Source: Suillus spraguei
Taxonomy: Eukaryota > Basidiomycota > Agaricomycetes > Boletales > Suillaceae
Assembly (NCBI GenBank): GCA_016800925.1
Contig: JABCPU010000137.1
Span: 1 to 64,000 of the forward strand
DNA: 64,000 bases
Direction of reading: 5' to 3'
This document shows, piece after piece, positions 45,298-57,501 of this stretch (position 1 is its first letter; every line of letters starts with the position of its first letter). The notes below the pieces were generated by a model, which was given only the letters and a program-made list of their open reading frames with translations, was not told the origin of the DNA and did not search any database. A program made the position numbers and the translations under genes.

Positions 45298-46197
45298 AAC
45301 CTGCCACAATTTTCGATGCTTCCAGTACCATCATCGCATGGTACCTCCCAGATGCCCTGACCAAGACCACCCAGGTGCGTAATGTAGATTGTTACTCAAT
45401 GGATATTGAATATCAAATGGTACCTACAGAAGGAAATTAGGGTGGCCACCGATTTGCTGGGTCCAACCCTTGAAAAAAGTGTAAAGGCTGATGGCAATTG
45501 GTGATATAATCAAGAATGGTTCAAACAGGGCTCAGAAAATGTTGGGTCAACTCCCGGATGCATCAATTTATCTCCAGCATGGTTTCAACAGGGCCATGAG
45601 GTAGGATGTGATGAGATGGTGATTTCTGGAGTCAAACTCACCAATCCCATAGAATCTGTCAGATCTGGAGGTATCTGCATCATTGAAGGGACCCTCCTCT
45701 GAGAATGTCCTCAAAGCTATTGCAAGGCCGGCAGCCATCGCATCGGCGGCACTCAGGGTCATGCATCCTCAGCAGTACTTTTCAGGGTTATGAGCCTTGT
45801 CACACCTTGGAGATAAGGCAGTGAGCAAGGAACTGCCACAGATGCCAGAGACCCTGCAGTACTGGGCATCTGTGTTTAACAGCCTCTCCATCATTTCCAA
45901 TCAGGAAACCCCCAATCATTGAGTCCATTTATTGATTCCTGAATGCTTCAATATTCTCACCACCGTGGGGAAATATTCTAATGCTCGGATGAGTATGCCA
46001 AGCCTTCAGCTGGAATTCAGGTATGATTCCGGCTGTATGATTGCGTTTTCGGGAAGGATTGTCAGACATGGGGTTGATGGAGTAGAAGGGGATCAGATTG
46101 CTTGGGCATGGTATATGAGGGATTCTGTGCACATTTATGCCGGGGTTCCCTCATGTGGATGGGCTAGGGTCGATGGCCGCATACTAACCATGGTGTG
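45294..46197 (+). pseudogene. TET/JBP-like 2OG-Fe(II) dioxygenase (KDZ-associated fungal family), decayed
   Basis: Exon-like pieces in order: MKPATIFDASSTIIAWYLPD, KEIRVATDLLGPTLEKSVKA, EWFKQGSENVGSTPGCINLS and PAWFQQGHE. Then come LEVSASLKGPSSENVL, AAIASAALRVMHPQQYFSGL and the core NILTTVGKYSNARM ... LEFRYDSGCMIAFSGRIVRH, ending IAWAWYMRDSVHIYAGVPSC. I recognise this as the basidiomycete TET/JBP-like family, which oxidises 5-methylcytosine and travels with KDZ transposons. Stops include NW*YNQEW and GL*ALSHLG, both fitting CGA to TGA. The iron-binding HxD region (NH*VH) is also broken. The core His (VRHGV) remains. Inactive. Confidence 0.75.
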
Positions 46198-46269
46198 AAA
46201 GATCAAAGAAGTTGAAAGAGTTGTTACCCATGTTAGTAGCAACACATGAATACCATGTACCAATTAGAG

Positions 46270-47130
46270 CATCAACATTTCTGCAATTCCATTTGGAAGT
46301 CGAGTTCCATGAATTGAGTCCCAAATTCTGAGTATCTCGGCACTCGGGACTCAATACTCAAAATTTGGGACTCAATAATCAATAGTCCAAATTCAGGTTT
46401 GACACTCAGGACTCAGCAAAATGTGAGGCAACAGACTTTGATGCACACATTTTGAGTGCCAAACCCCGAACCCCGGCAGCTGGCACTCGGGACTCATAAC
46501 AATGTGAAAGATATGAATTCACATATATTAAGTGCCAAACCCTGAACTCTGGCAGCCGGCACTCGGGACTCGGGACTCAGAACAATGTGAAAGATATTGA
46601 TCCACACATTTTAAGTGAATATGGGGCAATAAAAATATTTTAGTCCACAAATTTTTGGTAGGTATCATTGTGGTCTGGAATCTCGAGTGTCAATGTTTGG
46701 GACTTTGCACCCAGCACCTGGCACTTGGGACTCAGAACCAATCAAGAGACTTTGACCCACACATTGTTAGTGCCGAACCCCGAAATCCGGAAGTCCACAG
46801 TTTTGGGGTTTGGCATTCGGGATTCTTCACTTGGGACTCAGAAAAATGTGAGGCAAAGAAAAAACTTTGATCCACACATTTTTGGGAGATATCTATTTCG
46901 TCTTGAATCTTGAGTGCTGAACCCCAAACCACGAAATCTGGTAGTCCACAATGTCTGGGTTCGGGGTTTGGTACCTTACATTCATGACTTAGCACTCAAA
47001 AACATGTGAGGCAATCTTGCCATTCAGAAGTCGAGTCCCATGAATTGAGTCCCAAACTCTGAGTACCTCAGCACTCGGGCATTTGCCACTCAGCATTCGG
47101 GATTTAGGACTCTACATCCGGGTCTTGAAA
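46270..47130 (+). repeat. Satellite array 1 (ACTCGGGACTC / GTGCCRAACCCCGAAC type)
   Basis: Imperfect tandem units, roughly 70-100 bp, built from three blocks: CACTCGGGACTCA, AACAATGTGAAAGATAT or AAAATGTGAGGCAA, and CACATTTTAAGTGCCRAACC with CCGAACCCYGGCA. The units vary in order and length. The same array type recurs at 63150-63846 in the same orientation. There is no coding capacity. Confidence 0.85.
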
Positions 47131-47226
47131 TCCATTCTTCGAAATCTGGAACTAAATATTTGGGAGTCAAGACAATCATTTGGACAGAATATAATATTTT
47201 ACATCATGTATGACATAAAGACCTCT

Positions 47227-48997
47227 CTATTCTGAACACAGTGAAGAGGACTCCACTCCCCTGCCTCTCTTCAATCTCTGTAGCATGTCAGTGTACATCT
47301 TCACCTCTGCCATCTTCTCATGGATACCCTCATCTTGCTCCTCCATCAATGCTACCAGGCATGCTCGAATCATCTTAAGTCCCATCACTGATGGGCCTGA
47401 TGAGTCATTAACCTCCTCAGGAAGAACCAAGCCATCATCCTCAACTCCATTTTCCATCCAATGCTGGTAGTGAATGACACAGGACCTCATGATTTGACCC
47501 CATTGCCATGGTTCATTCGGAATTTTGGTGTGTCCCATCCACCATGGAGTATCATAGCTGGGAATAATCCAGGATGGATGTCCCAGAGCTGTGACATCAT
47601 CAAACTGACATAGGTGGGATGAAAAGATGTGGTCTGGAACAGTGTTCCAGGTGAGCATGGGATACAATGTCAGGACATGAGTGACGGGGCTTGGAACAAC
47701 AGAAATGATGTTCCTTGCAGCTGAGTACTGCAGGAGTGGAGTAACAAATGTCTGTTGGAAATCTCAGCATTGCCTACCAAAGTCAGCCGGTCATCCGGTC
47801 ATCAGTCACTTACATTGATCTCCCATTGCAGCCCGGTGTAAAGATACAACCTAGCTTGGGCTGTAGATAAACCACTGCCTAAACTAGTATGTTAGTCTTG
47901 CACTCCGTCTAGTCTGCTTCACTTGTAAGAACAAGAGCGTTCGACCCTAAAGGGGGATGCCTAATTAGTATGGTCAAGTTCAAGTCTAACTTATTTGCAA
48001 ACAAGCGTCCGAGTCAGCGGTAAGTTGCCGTGGTCAGCGATGATACCACCGGAACTAGCGTCGTGCGTTGCGGTACTACCGTCGTCGAGATAAAGTCAGT
48101 AACAGTTGCATCTAGCGAGCGATGTCGAGTGGTGGTCTCAGCGGTAGTGGTAAGGTTGTGAGTGGTGCAAAGAAACAGTAAAGAAGTCCGCAGTACTTTC
48201 AGCGGTAAAGTAGCGGAGCATGAGAAGTTCAGTCAAAAGTAACAATCAAAAGTCCAGCAGTATGCCAGCGGTAACGGAGAACAAGCGTGATGTATTAACG
48301 AGCGATAAGGGAACTTTAAAGACTATGTCCACTACTGGGTTGATCCAGAGCTAGACAATAATCCTGACCTATAGTACGTGCAATGGTGTAAAATCAGGTG
48401 CTTTATCATGTGGGGTACGTGGTGCTTATGTCCTAATTCGTATGTACTCGGAATACTCTAGGCGAGATCAGTAGCGCTGGAGTGTAGTAACTGCCGTAAG
48501 TAAACATAGCGCGAGGCGCTGCGGCACAAGGCAACATGTAATAATGCTTGCCATGGAATCAGTGATAACGAACAGGAAACAAACTACGCACCAAATGGAG
48601 CTACGCGGACGTGGCAAGGACATGGAAGGACATTGGTTCATGGAACGAGGTGCAGTAGTCGGTACAGTGTGCGGTAAGTGTGGGATGCCGCTGGTACTGC
48701 TAAAGGGGTAAGAAGGCCATGGACTAGTAGTAACTCCTGTAGACATGAGACAAGTGTCAAAATATAGGGTTTTAAGCCCAGCGCCAATATGTTCGTTACA
48801 CCGGCTTTAAAGTACATGATCCGGGCAGAAGAGGGATGGTTGTTAGCAGCCTCCATCTGATATTGAGAGATACATGTGCGGATGCACGATGCAGCCATAT
48901 TCAAAGTACAAGAAATATCTTGAAGGTTCAGCTTCATGGGTTGCCAGTGATTTCCAGTATTTGGAGTGCCAGATGTGGATGCAGGAGTTTCAGGCAT
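47227..48997 (-). pseudogene. Uncharacterised accessory gene split by a solo LTR
   Basis: The minus strand starts MPETPASTSGTPNTGNHWQ at 48997 and reads SARIMYFKAGLQWEIN across the LTR site. After an intron (GTAAGTGACTG) follow FVTPLLQYSAARNIISVVPS, FDDVTALGHPSWIIPSYDTP, WWMGHTKIPNEPWQWGQIM and MEEQDEGIHEKMAEVKMYTD to the stop at 47227. The LTR 47837-48800 interrupts it, but the frame is otherwise good. I do not recognise a domain; the C-terminus may form a coiled coil. Its neighbourhood (KDZ, TET/JBP relic) suggests it belongs to the transposon-associated gene set. Confidence 0.55.
47837..48800 (-). repeat. Solo LTR, 4-bp-duplication family
   Basis: Plus-strand reading TGTAAAGATACAACCTAGC ... 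CAATATGTTCGTTACA. The flanks are CCGG at 47833-47836 and 48801-48804, exact. Inserted in an exon of the accessory gene at 47227-48997. Confidence 0.93.
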
Positions 48998-49299
48998 GGC
49001 TAATGCAAGAGTGTGACACTGGCAATGAAAGTGACAGATGGTGAAGAGGTGATGATATGAGTCACTGATGGATGGATAAGAAATTAAAACTCCAACATTG
49101 GCTGACCTGGACAATTCCCGGGACTCAATGTTTGGGTGTCAAATATGTGTTTCATCAGCAAAACAAATTCATTCATGTGCACCATCAATCAACACGGGCT
49201 GCAGGTCTTAAAATGCTGCCTGTGCATCCTGAGCTAGTAAGGAATACATTTGAGACTGCCTTCTCACATAGCATGCATGACCCAGAAGTTGTTTCAACA

Positions 49300-50985
49300 A
49301 TGATTCCCGCATCCTGTCACCCCATTGGGTTGCCTTCCACAAGAAAAAGTTGCACGTCCAATCCATCTCTGATTGGACCAATGATATTTCTTCCTTCCAT
49401 CAATCCTGTAGTGCCTTTTCCCGAAGCCAATGAACTCAGTAAACTTGGGATGGGTCCTGTCAGCTCACCACGGGATATCTCAAGTATGCCCAAACTCACA
49501 TTCCTCATTCCATGAATTATCTGGACCCTCCATGTCGACTTCCACGGACCAGAACCAAGCAAGGGACTCGTTTCACTGACCTCGGGCATTTGGATTGCCG
49601 ACAGCAGTGCTAATTTTGAGCTGCTCGCAAAGCAGGGGTTTGTATTTCTGAAGCTGGTCTTGCCCCGGCTCAAGTTGTATCATTTGCTTCCTGGTTTTTG
49701 TATATATACTGGCATGCTGCACCGATGTCACCTGGGACCACACTCGAGTTTTTAGGGCTTGAGATTTGGCTTGCCTAACTGTTGTTCAGAACAGGATAGC
49801 CTTGTTGCACAAGTGAATGCGGAGATTGTGCAGGGCATCATTGGCCTGCCCTTCACGAAGTGACATCTCCAATGGAATCAGATCCTCTGCCATACAGCAT
49901 CTGCAATGATAAACCCCAAGGTTTGATGGCAATGAAATTATGGTGAGCTCAGGGGAGTTTGTCCATGCATCAGATGTCTCGGTGAAATCTGCCAGGTCAT
50001 CATTGAGATCATCAAGAATATCTATGTTCAAGTCGTCAGGATCGTCATCTGCATCAAATCCCTCTCCGAGATGCGTAAGAGCAGACTGAGTGAATTCATC
50101 TATCTGGCCTTGGAGATGATCGCGTTGCCAGGCGAGATCTAATCTCTGTGTCTCCCTTGATCGTCTTCCAATTCTTCGGACCTCGATGAGCAATGCAATT
50201 TGAACCTCTTCAATTGCCGACCCAATTGATATCCATGTTGCCACAGATCTGCGAGAGGGTCCTGACACAGATGGAAGATCTTTGGGCTCAAGCTGGTCTT
50301 CAGGTTTATCTCCTTCAAACAAATCCCACCTATCTGTGAGCACCGGACATTGTTTGCCATCATGCCCGAGGTGTATGATGAGTCCCACATGAGTGAGACA
50401 ACTCTGCTCAAAGAATTGACCATTCCATTGACTGATCCAGTGAAAAGGATTGCAATGATGTTGACTCCTGCAACAGCCCGTGCAATAGAGAGGCTTGCCA
50501 AGACAATCTTGACATTTGTAGACCCCATCCTGGTTGCAGATGATGCATCTCCTGTCTTCTGGTGGAGCTTCTCGATCCAGGAGGTGATGCAGATATGATT
50601 CCTACCTTGGCAGCCATTGCCTGAGGTAGTCATTTTGACTCAGCATTTTTTAGATTTAGCTATAGTTTGAATGACACTCCAACATTTAACATGAACTTGC
50701 CATGGTTTTTGGGAGTTGCAATGGCTCAAATGAGCCTTGGTCTTGCTCGTAAGTATTGTCAGGAAAGTCATCCCAAGGAGGTGGTGCCTGAACAGGCTGA
50801 AGTGTTGGTGATTCTGTGGGAGAGTGAGGCATGGACCTGTAGGCTTGTCGTCTTGTGCTTGCAAGTGGGACCTTGACCCAAATCTTTCTACCTTTGCTGC
50901 CCCTTGCTTCTACCCTGTGGGATTTTTGCAATGGGGTGCATCTACCTATCTTCATCTTATTTTCTAATGCTAATGTTGCAAGCAA
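49300..50985 (-). pseudogene. KDZ transposase, core-deleted, with CxC2 cysteine cluster
   Basis: N-terminal part from about 50985 (MKIGRCTPLQKSHRVE, then NDYLRQWLPR). The CxC2-like cluster lies at about 50600-50340: RRCIICNQDGVYKCQDCLGK, PLYCTGCCRSQHHCNPFHWI, QWNGQFFEQSCLTHVGL and LGHDGKQCP. The frame jumps straight to the C-terminal region: LDLAWQRDHLQGQIDEFTQS, LPSNLG and MSLREGQANDALHNLRIHL, then PLLGSGPWKSTWRVQIIHGM and VQLFLVEGNPMG. The catalytic core between them is gone and frames change several times. KDZ (Kyakuja-Dileera-Zisupton) elements are large DNA transposons, expanded in agaricomycetes. This is a dead internal-deletion derivative. Confidence 0.85.
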
Positions 50986-51192
50986 AGCATCTGCTCAGGT
51001 GGAATGAATTTTTATTACATTGTGGTGTCATACAGTCCTGCCGACTCATTACAAATTTATGTCCATTTATGGCTTCGGGACCAATATAGCTCAATTAAGC
51101 TACTGTTAGGCTTTTCTCAAAGTTCAACTTCTGACAATTTGTTAATACTTCCACCTTGCTTATCCTCAGCCCATTCTGCAATCTGATTCACC

Positions 51193-51639
51193 ATGGCAAG
51201 GATGGGTCATTCCACTCACTCAACTTCTGGTGGAAATAGGACACATCAACCACAGACACAGAAGCTCACGGAAAATGAAATTTCGGAGTTGAAGAACTAC
51301 CTTCCTGAGTGGACTGTGGCCAAAAGGGGTGAGAAGCGAGGTGTTTTCACTGCAATTGCCAGGGCAGCCAGGTTGTTTGCTCCTAAAGTCAACCAAGGAC
51401 AATGGAAAAAGAGGAAGCAGGTGATGCATTTTTGTTGTGTTGAAAAACTAAAATTTTAACATCTTATTCTTCCATCAACTCTCAGATGTATAAGACTTGG
51501 TTGTTCAACAACAAGAAAAAGAAGGAAAGGATGGACATGATAAAGTATGGGAGGAAATGGACACCTAGGATGGTGGTCTACCAGCAGAACCGCGAAGAGG
51601 TGCTAAAGAGGATTGAGGACGAGTCTGGGGCAAAGCCAG
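51193..51639 (+). pseudogene. Uncharacterised accessory gene, 3' part lost at retrotransposon insertion
   Basis: Reads MARMGHSTHSTSGGNRTHQ, TENEISELKNYLPEWTVAKR and GVFTAIARAARLFAPKVNQG. An intron of about 65 bp ends near 51485. The second exon has MYKTWLFNNKKKKERMDMIK and YGRKWTPRMVVYQQNREEVL, ending ESGAKP at 51639. It resembles a lysine-rich family common in agaricomycete repeat-rich regions, of unknown role. The retrotransposon 51640-58618 follows, and only a donor-like GGTATTAATC is seen beyond it, so the rest of the gene is lost or was elsewhere. Confidence 0.55.
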
Positions 51640-52072
51640 TGTAAAGATACAACCTAACCTGGGCTGTAGATAAACTACCTCCTAAGTTAGTATGTGAGTC
51701 TTGTGCTTCATCTAGTCTGCTTCACTTGCAAAACAAGAGCATTCGACCCTAAAGGGGGATGCCTGTTAGTATGGTCAAGTTCAAGTCAAACCAATGTGTG
51801 GATGTAGCGTCGTAGTCAGCGGTAAGTTGCCATGGTCAGCAATGATGCAGCTGGAACTAGCATCATGTGTAGCAGTGCTACCATGGTTGAGATAAAGTCA
51901 GTAACAGTTGCGTTGAGTGAGCGGTGACAAGCGGTGATATCAGCAGTAGTGGTAAGGTTGCAAGCGGTGCAAAGAAACAGTAAAGAAGGCCATGGTACTT
52001 TCAGCGGTAAAGTAGCGGTGCGTGAGAAGTTCAGTCAAAATAGCAGTCAAAAGTCCAGCGGTATGCCAGCGG

Positions 52073-53007
52073 TGAAATGAATAAACTAGTGCTGGCCAAA
52101 GTATAAGCGCAGCGATAATCCTACTGAAGGTGCGAGTGAGATGTTCGACCCAAGAGGACTGCAATAGAAGCAATTCCTTCTAAGTTAGTGCGAAGGAAAC
52201 AAGGAAGTACTAATAAGGCAACGAGAATTCCGACTTCCGAGGTTAGCGGCAGTACTAGCGCGATGTCAGCGGTACATGCGCAGTAAGGATTGCTGCAACG
52301 GTTAGCTAGCGAGAGCGAGAACAAAGTTACTTGAGCAAGACGAAAATGTTATTACTACTGGCGGTGCGGTAGCGGTAGCAGCAACTCCGTACGAGTGGGA
52401 ACGTTGGTGAGAGAGGTAGTGACCCAGCGAGATCACTGGCCACAGTCCGGTTATGAGTAACGAAGTCAAAAGTCGCGCGTACTTCGAGTGATACAGTCAC
52501 TGGTGGTTAAATCAATGAGCGAAGTTCAAACGGAGAAAAGTTCAAAGGCAAATAGATTGCAACTAGCGAGCATTTCAGATACCAAGTCCTAGTGAAGGGA
52601 TGTAATGGGAAGTAAAAGTAACGGTATGTATGTTGAGTCCTTTTTAACATATGCGAGTGCATATGAGATGATTATGCAAGTCCGGTAGTGAGAAGGAAAA
52701 TAAACAGGGTATTTAATAAAGAGGTGCACAGCATGCAGCGGCCCCTTGAGATGTAAGGTAAATCCTGCCATAGGTTTAGTAATGGCGGAAGCGAAGTAAC
52801 TACGCACCAATGGATTCTAGACGGAATTGGATGGGACATGAGGGCATCGGTGCGATGATCCGGTAAGGGTTCATGGGAGAAGAATGGTTCCGCCTTAGTG
52901 GAGCGAAAAGGCTATTTCCTCACTTTAAGGGAAATTCTTTAGCAGATGCTAATGAGACGCTTGTCGAAAATGGGGTTTTGACGGTCAGTGTGACTTTTCT
53001 CACTACA
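52073..53007. repeat. Solo LTR of the second 4-bp-duplication family
   Basis: It reads TGAAATGAATAAACTAGTGC ... GACTTTTCTCACTACA, the same family as 36212-38143. Flanks are GCGG (52069-52072) and GCAG (53008-53011), one G/A change. Uninterrupted, so it shows the family's full length of about 935 bp. Confidence 0.85.
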
Positions 53008-53220
53008 GCAGTAACAGAGAATGAGCATGATTGATTAATGAGCAATAAGGAAACTTCAAAGACTAAGTCTACTACTGGGTAGATCCAGAGCTAGACAATC
53101 ATCCTGACCTATAGTACGTGCAATGGGGTAAAATCAGGTACTGTATCGTGCGGGGTATGCGGTGCTTATATCCTAAATCATATGTATTCAAAATACTCTA
53201 GGCAAGATCAGTAGCGCTTG

Positions 53221-53695
53221 TGTTATGACTGGGGTGGTGTCACCAGCGACAGTGAAAAGACACTGACGGTCTACTGGGAAGTTCTACAATGTCCAGAAGA
53301 GGACAAGGTGAAAGTACAAGGAATGTGTTTCGAGTACAATCAAGGGTTCGGCCTCAAAGACAAGTCTAAGAGGTTCTGCGAGAATAGAGACTAAGGCTAA
53401 GGAGTGCTTAGACTTAGAGATGATTCAAGACAACTTAGGTTGGAGACCTAAGCGAAGGAGATTCCAGGTAAAACCCAGTAAGATTAAAGTAAGGTATACA
53501 AGCATAATACAATGTGCTTAAATAGGCCAATATGTGCGCACGGACCAAGAGAGATGTGAGAACGTAAGTACATATCCAAAGAAGGAAGGCAACTATAGTA
53601 CAGATGCATTGAGCATATGAGTCAGAGTCTCGTTATGTAATATACAGTCAAAGGAGACAAAGAGAAAATGAATAGGGGCACGTACGACTGTAACA
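53221..53695 (-). repeat. Solo Ty3/gypsy LTR with GCTTG duplication
   Basis: Reverse complement of the LTR at 655-1129 (TGTTATGACTGGGGTGG ... GTACGACTGTAACA). Flanks are GCTTG at 53216-53220 and 53696-53700, exact. It is the youngest layer in this LTR stack. Confidence 0.93.
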
Positions 53696-54306
53696 GCTTG
53701 AGTGTAGTAACTGCCGTATGTAAACATAGCGCGAGGCGCTGCGGCACGAGGCAACATGTAATAAGACTTGCCATGGAATCAGTGATGACGAACATAAAAC
53801 AAACGACGCACCAAATGGAGCTATGTGGATGTGGCAAGGACATGGGAGGACATCGGTACATGGAATGTGGTGTGGCAGTCGGTATGGTGTGTGGTAAGCA
53901 TGGGATGCCACCGGTAATGCTAAAGGGGTAAGACAGCCATGGACAAGTGGTAACTCCTATAGACGTGAGACAAGTGTCAAAAGGTAGGGTTTTAAGCCCA
54001 GTGCCAATATGTTCGTTACATCCCCTGGGAACTTTAAAAACTGACCATCCCCAGTCAACTATACCGCTGGTAAGGGACTTAGCAAAAATTTGAGCGATAT
54101 GAAGATCACATGATGAGATGCATAAGCGGAATTTGCTGTGCGGAAGTGGAATTGTGGACGCGCCATGCTGTGACTATGGACACGCCATGCTGTGACTGTG
54201 GACAATGCAGCGGAGTGTGACGCGGTGTGGTCACAAATTACCGTTCCCTACAAAAGGGCCGTCGTTGGACTTCTCTACTTTTTCCCCATCTTTACTTCAT
54301 ACCACC

Positions 54307-55552
54307 ATGTCTTCATCTACCTTTGCTTTTGATATCTCTGCTCTCACTGCTGCTGCCGCACCATCTGCGGCACAGAAGAAGCTCGCCGCCCTCCAGGACA
54401 AGCTGGACGGTCTCATTCTCACCGCGCCTGATGACAAGGAGGAGCTCCTGGAGGAAAAGGAGATGTGGGTGAAAGCATGGGAGAAATTCTTTGTGCGTTT
54501 CCTTCTTATTTTTAGTGGTGACGGTACTAACTTAAATTTTCCTCTAGCGTGATGTCGAAGAGTGCCACCGCAAAGGCGCGGCACATGGCCTTAGCTTGGG
54601 CTTGACGCCTGAGGAGGTCTTGGAGGCAAACACCATAATGCCTACGGTAAACACCTATCATCTGGAAATCGCTGCTGCTGAGAAAGCGGCTGAGGAGAAG
54701 AAGAAGGCTGCCGCGGCTCCACCTGAGCCTGCGGTAGCTGACAAGGGCAAAGGGAAGAAACGGTCCCTGGAGGAGGAAGATGTTGCTGGTGGTGGCAGTG
54801 AGGAGGAAGAAGAGGCTCCAGCGCCCAAGAAGGTGGCGCAGCCCTCCTCTAAAAATTCCTTGGAGGCTGTGATAGCACAACCGCCGGTGAGTCTCTCTTT
54901 CTTTTTGACTTAGCTCTTTACTGATCTTATTTAGCCTAAGACTGCTCACATGCGCACTGGCAATCCGCAGCACCCCACAAAGTGTGAGACCTGCGCCAAG
55001 GGGGATCACATCTGCACCGGTGAGGAGGGCAAGGTCTGCGACCACTGTTGCAAGTACAAGCATAGGTGCTCCCACAACACTGGTGAGTTCCCTTCTTTCC
55101 TTTCTTTCTGACTTATCTTTTGCTAACTCGTTTTGACTTTAGTTCATCACAAGAGAACGCATCCCGCGGTAAAGACGCCGCCTGTGGTTGCTGCTGCCGG
55201 CACATCCAAGAGTGCTGCTGCGGCCAAATCTAAGAAGCTGGATGAAGTCATTGAGGTGACTGACAGTGAACCAGCGGTGGTTGCCTCTCCCTCCCACCCA
55301 CCAAAAATTGCTGCTATGGCGCAGTCTCTGGCAGCAGTGGAGGAAGAGTCTGAGGAAGACTTTGTGGATGTAGCGCAGCGTCTGCAGGACCTGCAAGGTG
55401 AAGAAAACTTGGACTTTCTCATGGTGGCCCAACTGGAGGACGCCCAAGCATGGTTTATGCAGATGGAGGGAATGATGAGGGAGTTGGTGGGTAACATGAA
55501 CTTTCTCCACAGCTGTATGAACCACCGCCAAAAGAGGCGCCGCTTACAGTAG
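54307..55552 (+). CDS. Zn(2)Cys6 cluster protein, four exons, antisense inside the retrotransposon
   Basis: Exons 54307-54492, 54548-54886, 54935-55082 and 55143-55552 join in one frame of about 360 residues with GT..AG introns of 48-60 bp. Residues 1-60 hold an Ala-rich helical start (AAQKKLAALQDKLDGLIL). A Glu/Lys-rich middle follows (KGKGKKRSLEEEDVAG). The Cys cluster lies at about residues 185-213 as CX2CX6CX7CX2CX6C (CETCAKGDHIC ... CDHCCKYKHRC), the spacing of fungal Zn(2)Cys6 DNA-binding domains. An acidic part and a coiled-coil-like end follow, with a basic terminus (NHRQKRRRLQ). The cluster is central, not N-terminal as usual. A CAAT-type promoter was not defined. All exons and splice sites look intact. 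DNA binding is inferred. Confidence 0.8.
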
Positions 55553-56298
55553 TTACTTTAGTCTTTCTCTTCTTTTTCCACTGTACTTGTACCTTAGCTT
55601 CTTCATACTTGTACTATAGCATAGTTGCCGCAATGATAGGGGTCCTGGCGGCTTCAGAAAAAAAACAGTGTGAATGCCTAAGTCCTTGGGAGGTCCAATA
55701 AGTCCAAATGCCTCCATGTCCAAGTCCTAGTGCCAGTCATAGTCCATTTGACACCTAAGATAAATGGTAACATATAGTAAGCGCTCACTCGTGGTAAACA
55801 CCAATTGAACTGATACTGCAAGTCTGTGCGAGGTTCCACTTGTCTTGTCTTCTTTGTTGCACTATCTTCGTCTATGCCTGTGGTAGTGCCGCTGGTAAGT
55901 TTCGGCGTGATATCTCCTGTCTTATCAATCAATGGGCATGGTGTGCTGCCTACACATTCAAAGAAGAAAGGTGTATAGTACTTTAGCGGTGCATGGTATT
56001 CCTTGTCCAGTTGATATAGTCCTTCGTACCATAATAAAAGTCTGTGTGCTCGTTAGCACTAAACATATGTAAGTGATGCCATGTGGGCGTGCATTTGAAA
56101 GTGTGAAACTGATCGCCGGATGAAACCCGGGGTAAAACAGAGACTATTGTACGTGTGCAGTATTCTTTTCTTTGTTTTTATGATCAAGTAATGAGGGTGG
56201 TATTAGCGAATGTCGGTGGCAGTAGGGTAATGAATGATGCCGTTGGGTTTCCGCTGGCGGGTATACGTGCTTGAGTCTTTGATGCTTGACTTCTGGGG
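55553..56298. other. Retrotransposon interior without recognised gene
   Basis: It lies between the antisense gene and the end of the gag-like frame. A minus-strand open frame at 55678-55932 has no motif. No RT-type motif was found in any frame. Confidence 0.5.
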
Positions 56299-57410
56299 TT
56301 AGCTTCTTCTTCTGCAATGGAAACCGCATGATCTGTGTTCATACTGCTGTAGCACTATGCAAGCGTGCGATGGCCTGCAGTACTGTGGGACAATAGTTGG
56401 CAGACAACTAGCAGGCAGTAGGCTGCACTTCGTCATCTGCCGCAAGAACACATGCTGGTAGTTGATAATAAACCTTCTAGCCGTGGTAAGGCTAGGAATG
56501 CAGTATGGCCTGGTAAGACCATTGTCTTTGCATACTAACGCAGCGGTCAACACACGGCGGTAGGCACGTGTGGTCTGTGAGTTCAGCTGAATAGCTCCTG
56601 TGTTGAACATTTCTTTAGATGTCAGCAGTAAATGTGCGGTAACAGTCTGAGCGGTAAACATTGCTTCTGCGGTGTGCATCGGTGCTTCTACTATACTATA
56701 CCTTTCCAGTGATACTTCTATAACTTCTTCGCTATCAGTGCTAGTGGTCTGCGGTACTTCGTTTTGAGGGCGTGTAGGCTCTGTGACTGTCAAGAGTTCT
56801 GTTGGTAAAATGTCAGTGCTAACCAAGTAAATTGCTGTTTCGTCTGTTTCTTCTAGCAAGTGGTATGCATTGCTGTCTGTATAAATGGTGCAAAATGTAG
56901 TGTCGTCAGTAAAGCATGTTTCATTCAGGGACAAACTTTCATTGAGTGCTTGGACTGGCAGAGATGCCATATCCTCGTGCAGCAGTGCCGTAGGTAGCAT
57001 AGTGCTGTCTTCGAGCAGTAGTGATTTCCAATGCCATAACTTGTTGTGGTACGTCACCGTCAGAGTGCTCAATAGCGTTTCCCTGATAGGGGTCTGCCAA
57101 TGGAGCGACTGCTTCAGTGGTATCTGTGAAGTTGAATGTAATAGGACCACATTCTGGATACAAGTGCAAAATAGTGTTAGCGAAGTCTACAAAGCTGTTA
57201 CCATTGTATTTGTCAAAAACATTCCCATACTTCTGCTTCATCAGGACCTGTGTAGCATATAGCCGCCTTGATGCGTGCTTTATCAGCGATGCTGGCCAAG
57301 TCTGCCAGCTCATCTACAGTAGCAAGGAACATTAGTAATTCTCTTGGGTTACCGTCGAAGTATGGTGCCGCTGCCGTGCGGCGCAGTGGCATGCAAAATC
57401 TGTCAGACAT
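56299..57410 (-). pseudogene. Gag-like ORF of the retrotransposon, frameshifted
   Basis: The start at 57410 lies about 110 bp inside the 5' LTR: MSDRFCMPLRRTAAAPYFDG, ELLMFLATVDELADLASIAD and KAAICYTGPDEAEVWE. This resembles the gag N-terminus of basidiomycete LTR elements. After a frame break near 57220 it continues KYNGNSFVDFANTILHLYP. A long open frame in the other register runs to 56299 (DSNAYHLLEETDETAIYLVS, FIINYQHVFLRQMTKC). No zinc knuckle or enzyme motif is seen. The assignment rests on position and N-terminal likeness. Confidence 0.6.
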
Positions 57411-57501
57411 ACTTATCAGTAGCGTAGCGGTGCGGTAATAACTACAGTGCCAAATGTGCGGTAAGCGATTAAGACAGGAACAAAACTATACCAAAGGACC
57501 C

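Larger units (their letters stand above)
51640..54020 (-). repeat. 3' LTR of the retrotransposon, with two nested insertions
   Basis: LTR parts: 51640-52072, 53008-53220 and 53701-54020. Inserted are the second-family LTR (52073-53007) and a Ty3 solo LTR (53221-53695) with their duplications. Plus-strand ends are TGTAAAGATACAACC and TATGTTCGTTACA. Confidence 0.88.

Noticed and set aside
46270..47130. Array considered as CRISPR-like
   Set aside because: Eukaryotic setting, variable unit length and no unique spacers between constant repeats; it is a satellite.
49072..49515. Plus-strand open frame of 147 codons
   Set aside because: It lies opposite the KDZ C-terminal region, which has family motifs on the minus strand.
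54307..55552. The Zn(2)Cys6 gene as a gag with zinc knuckle
   Set aside because: The spacing CX2CX6CX7CX2CX6C is not a CCHC knuckle, the gene has three introns, and it lies on the strand opposite to the element.
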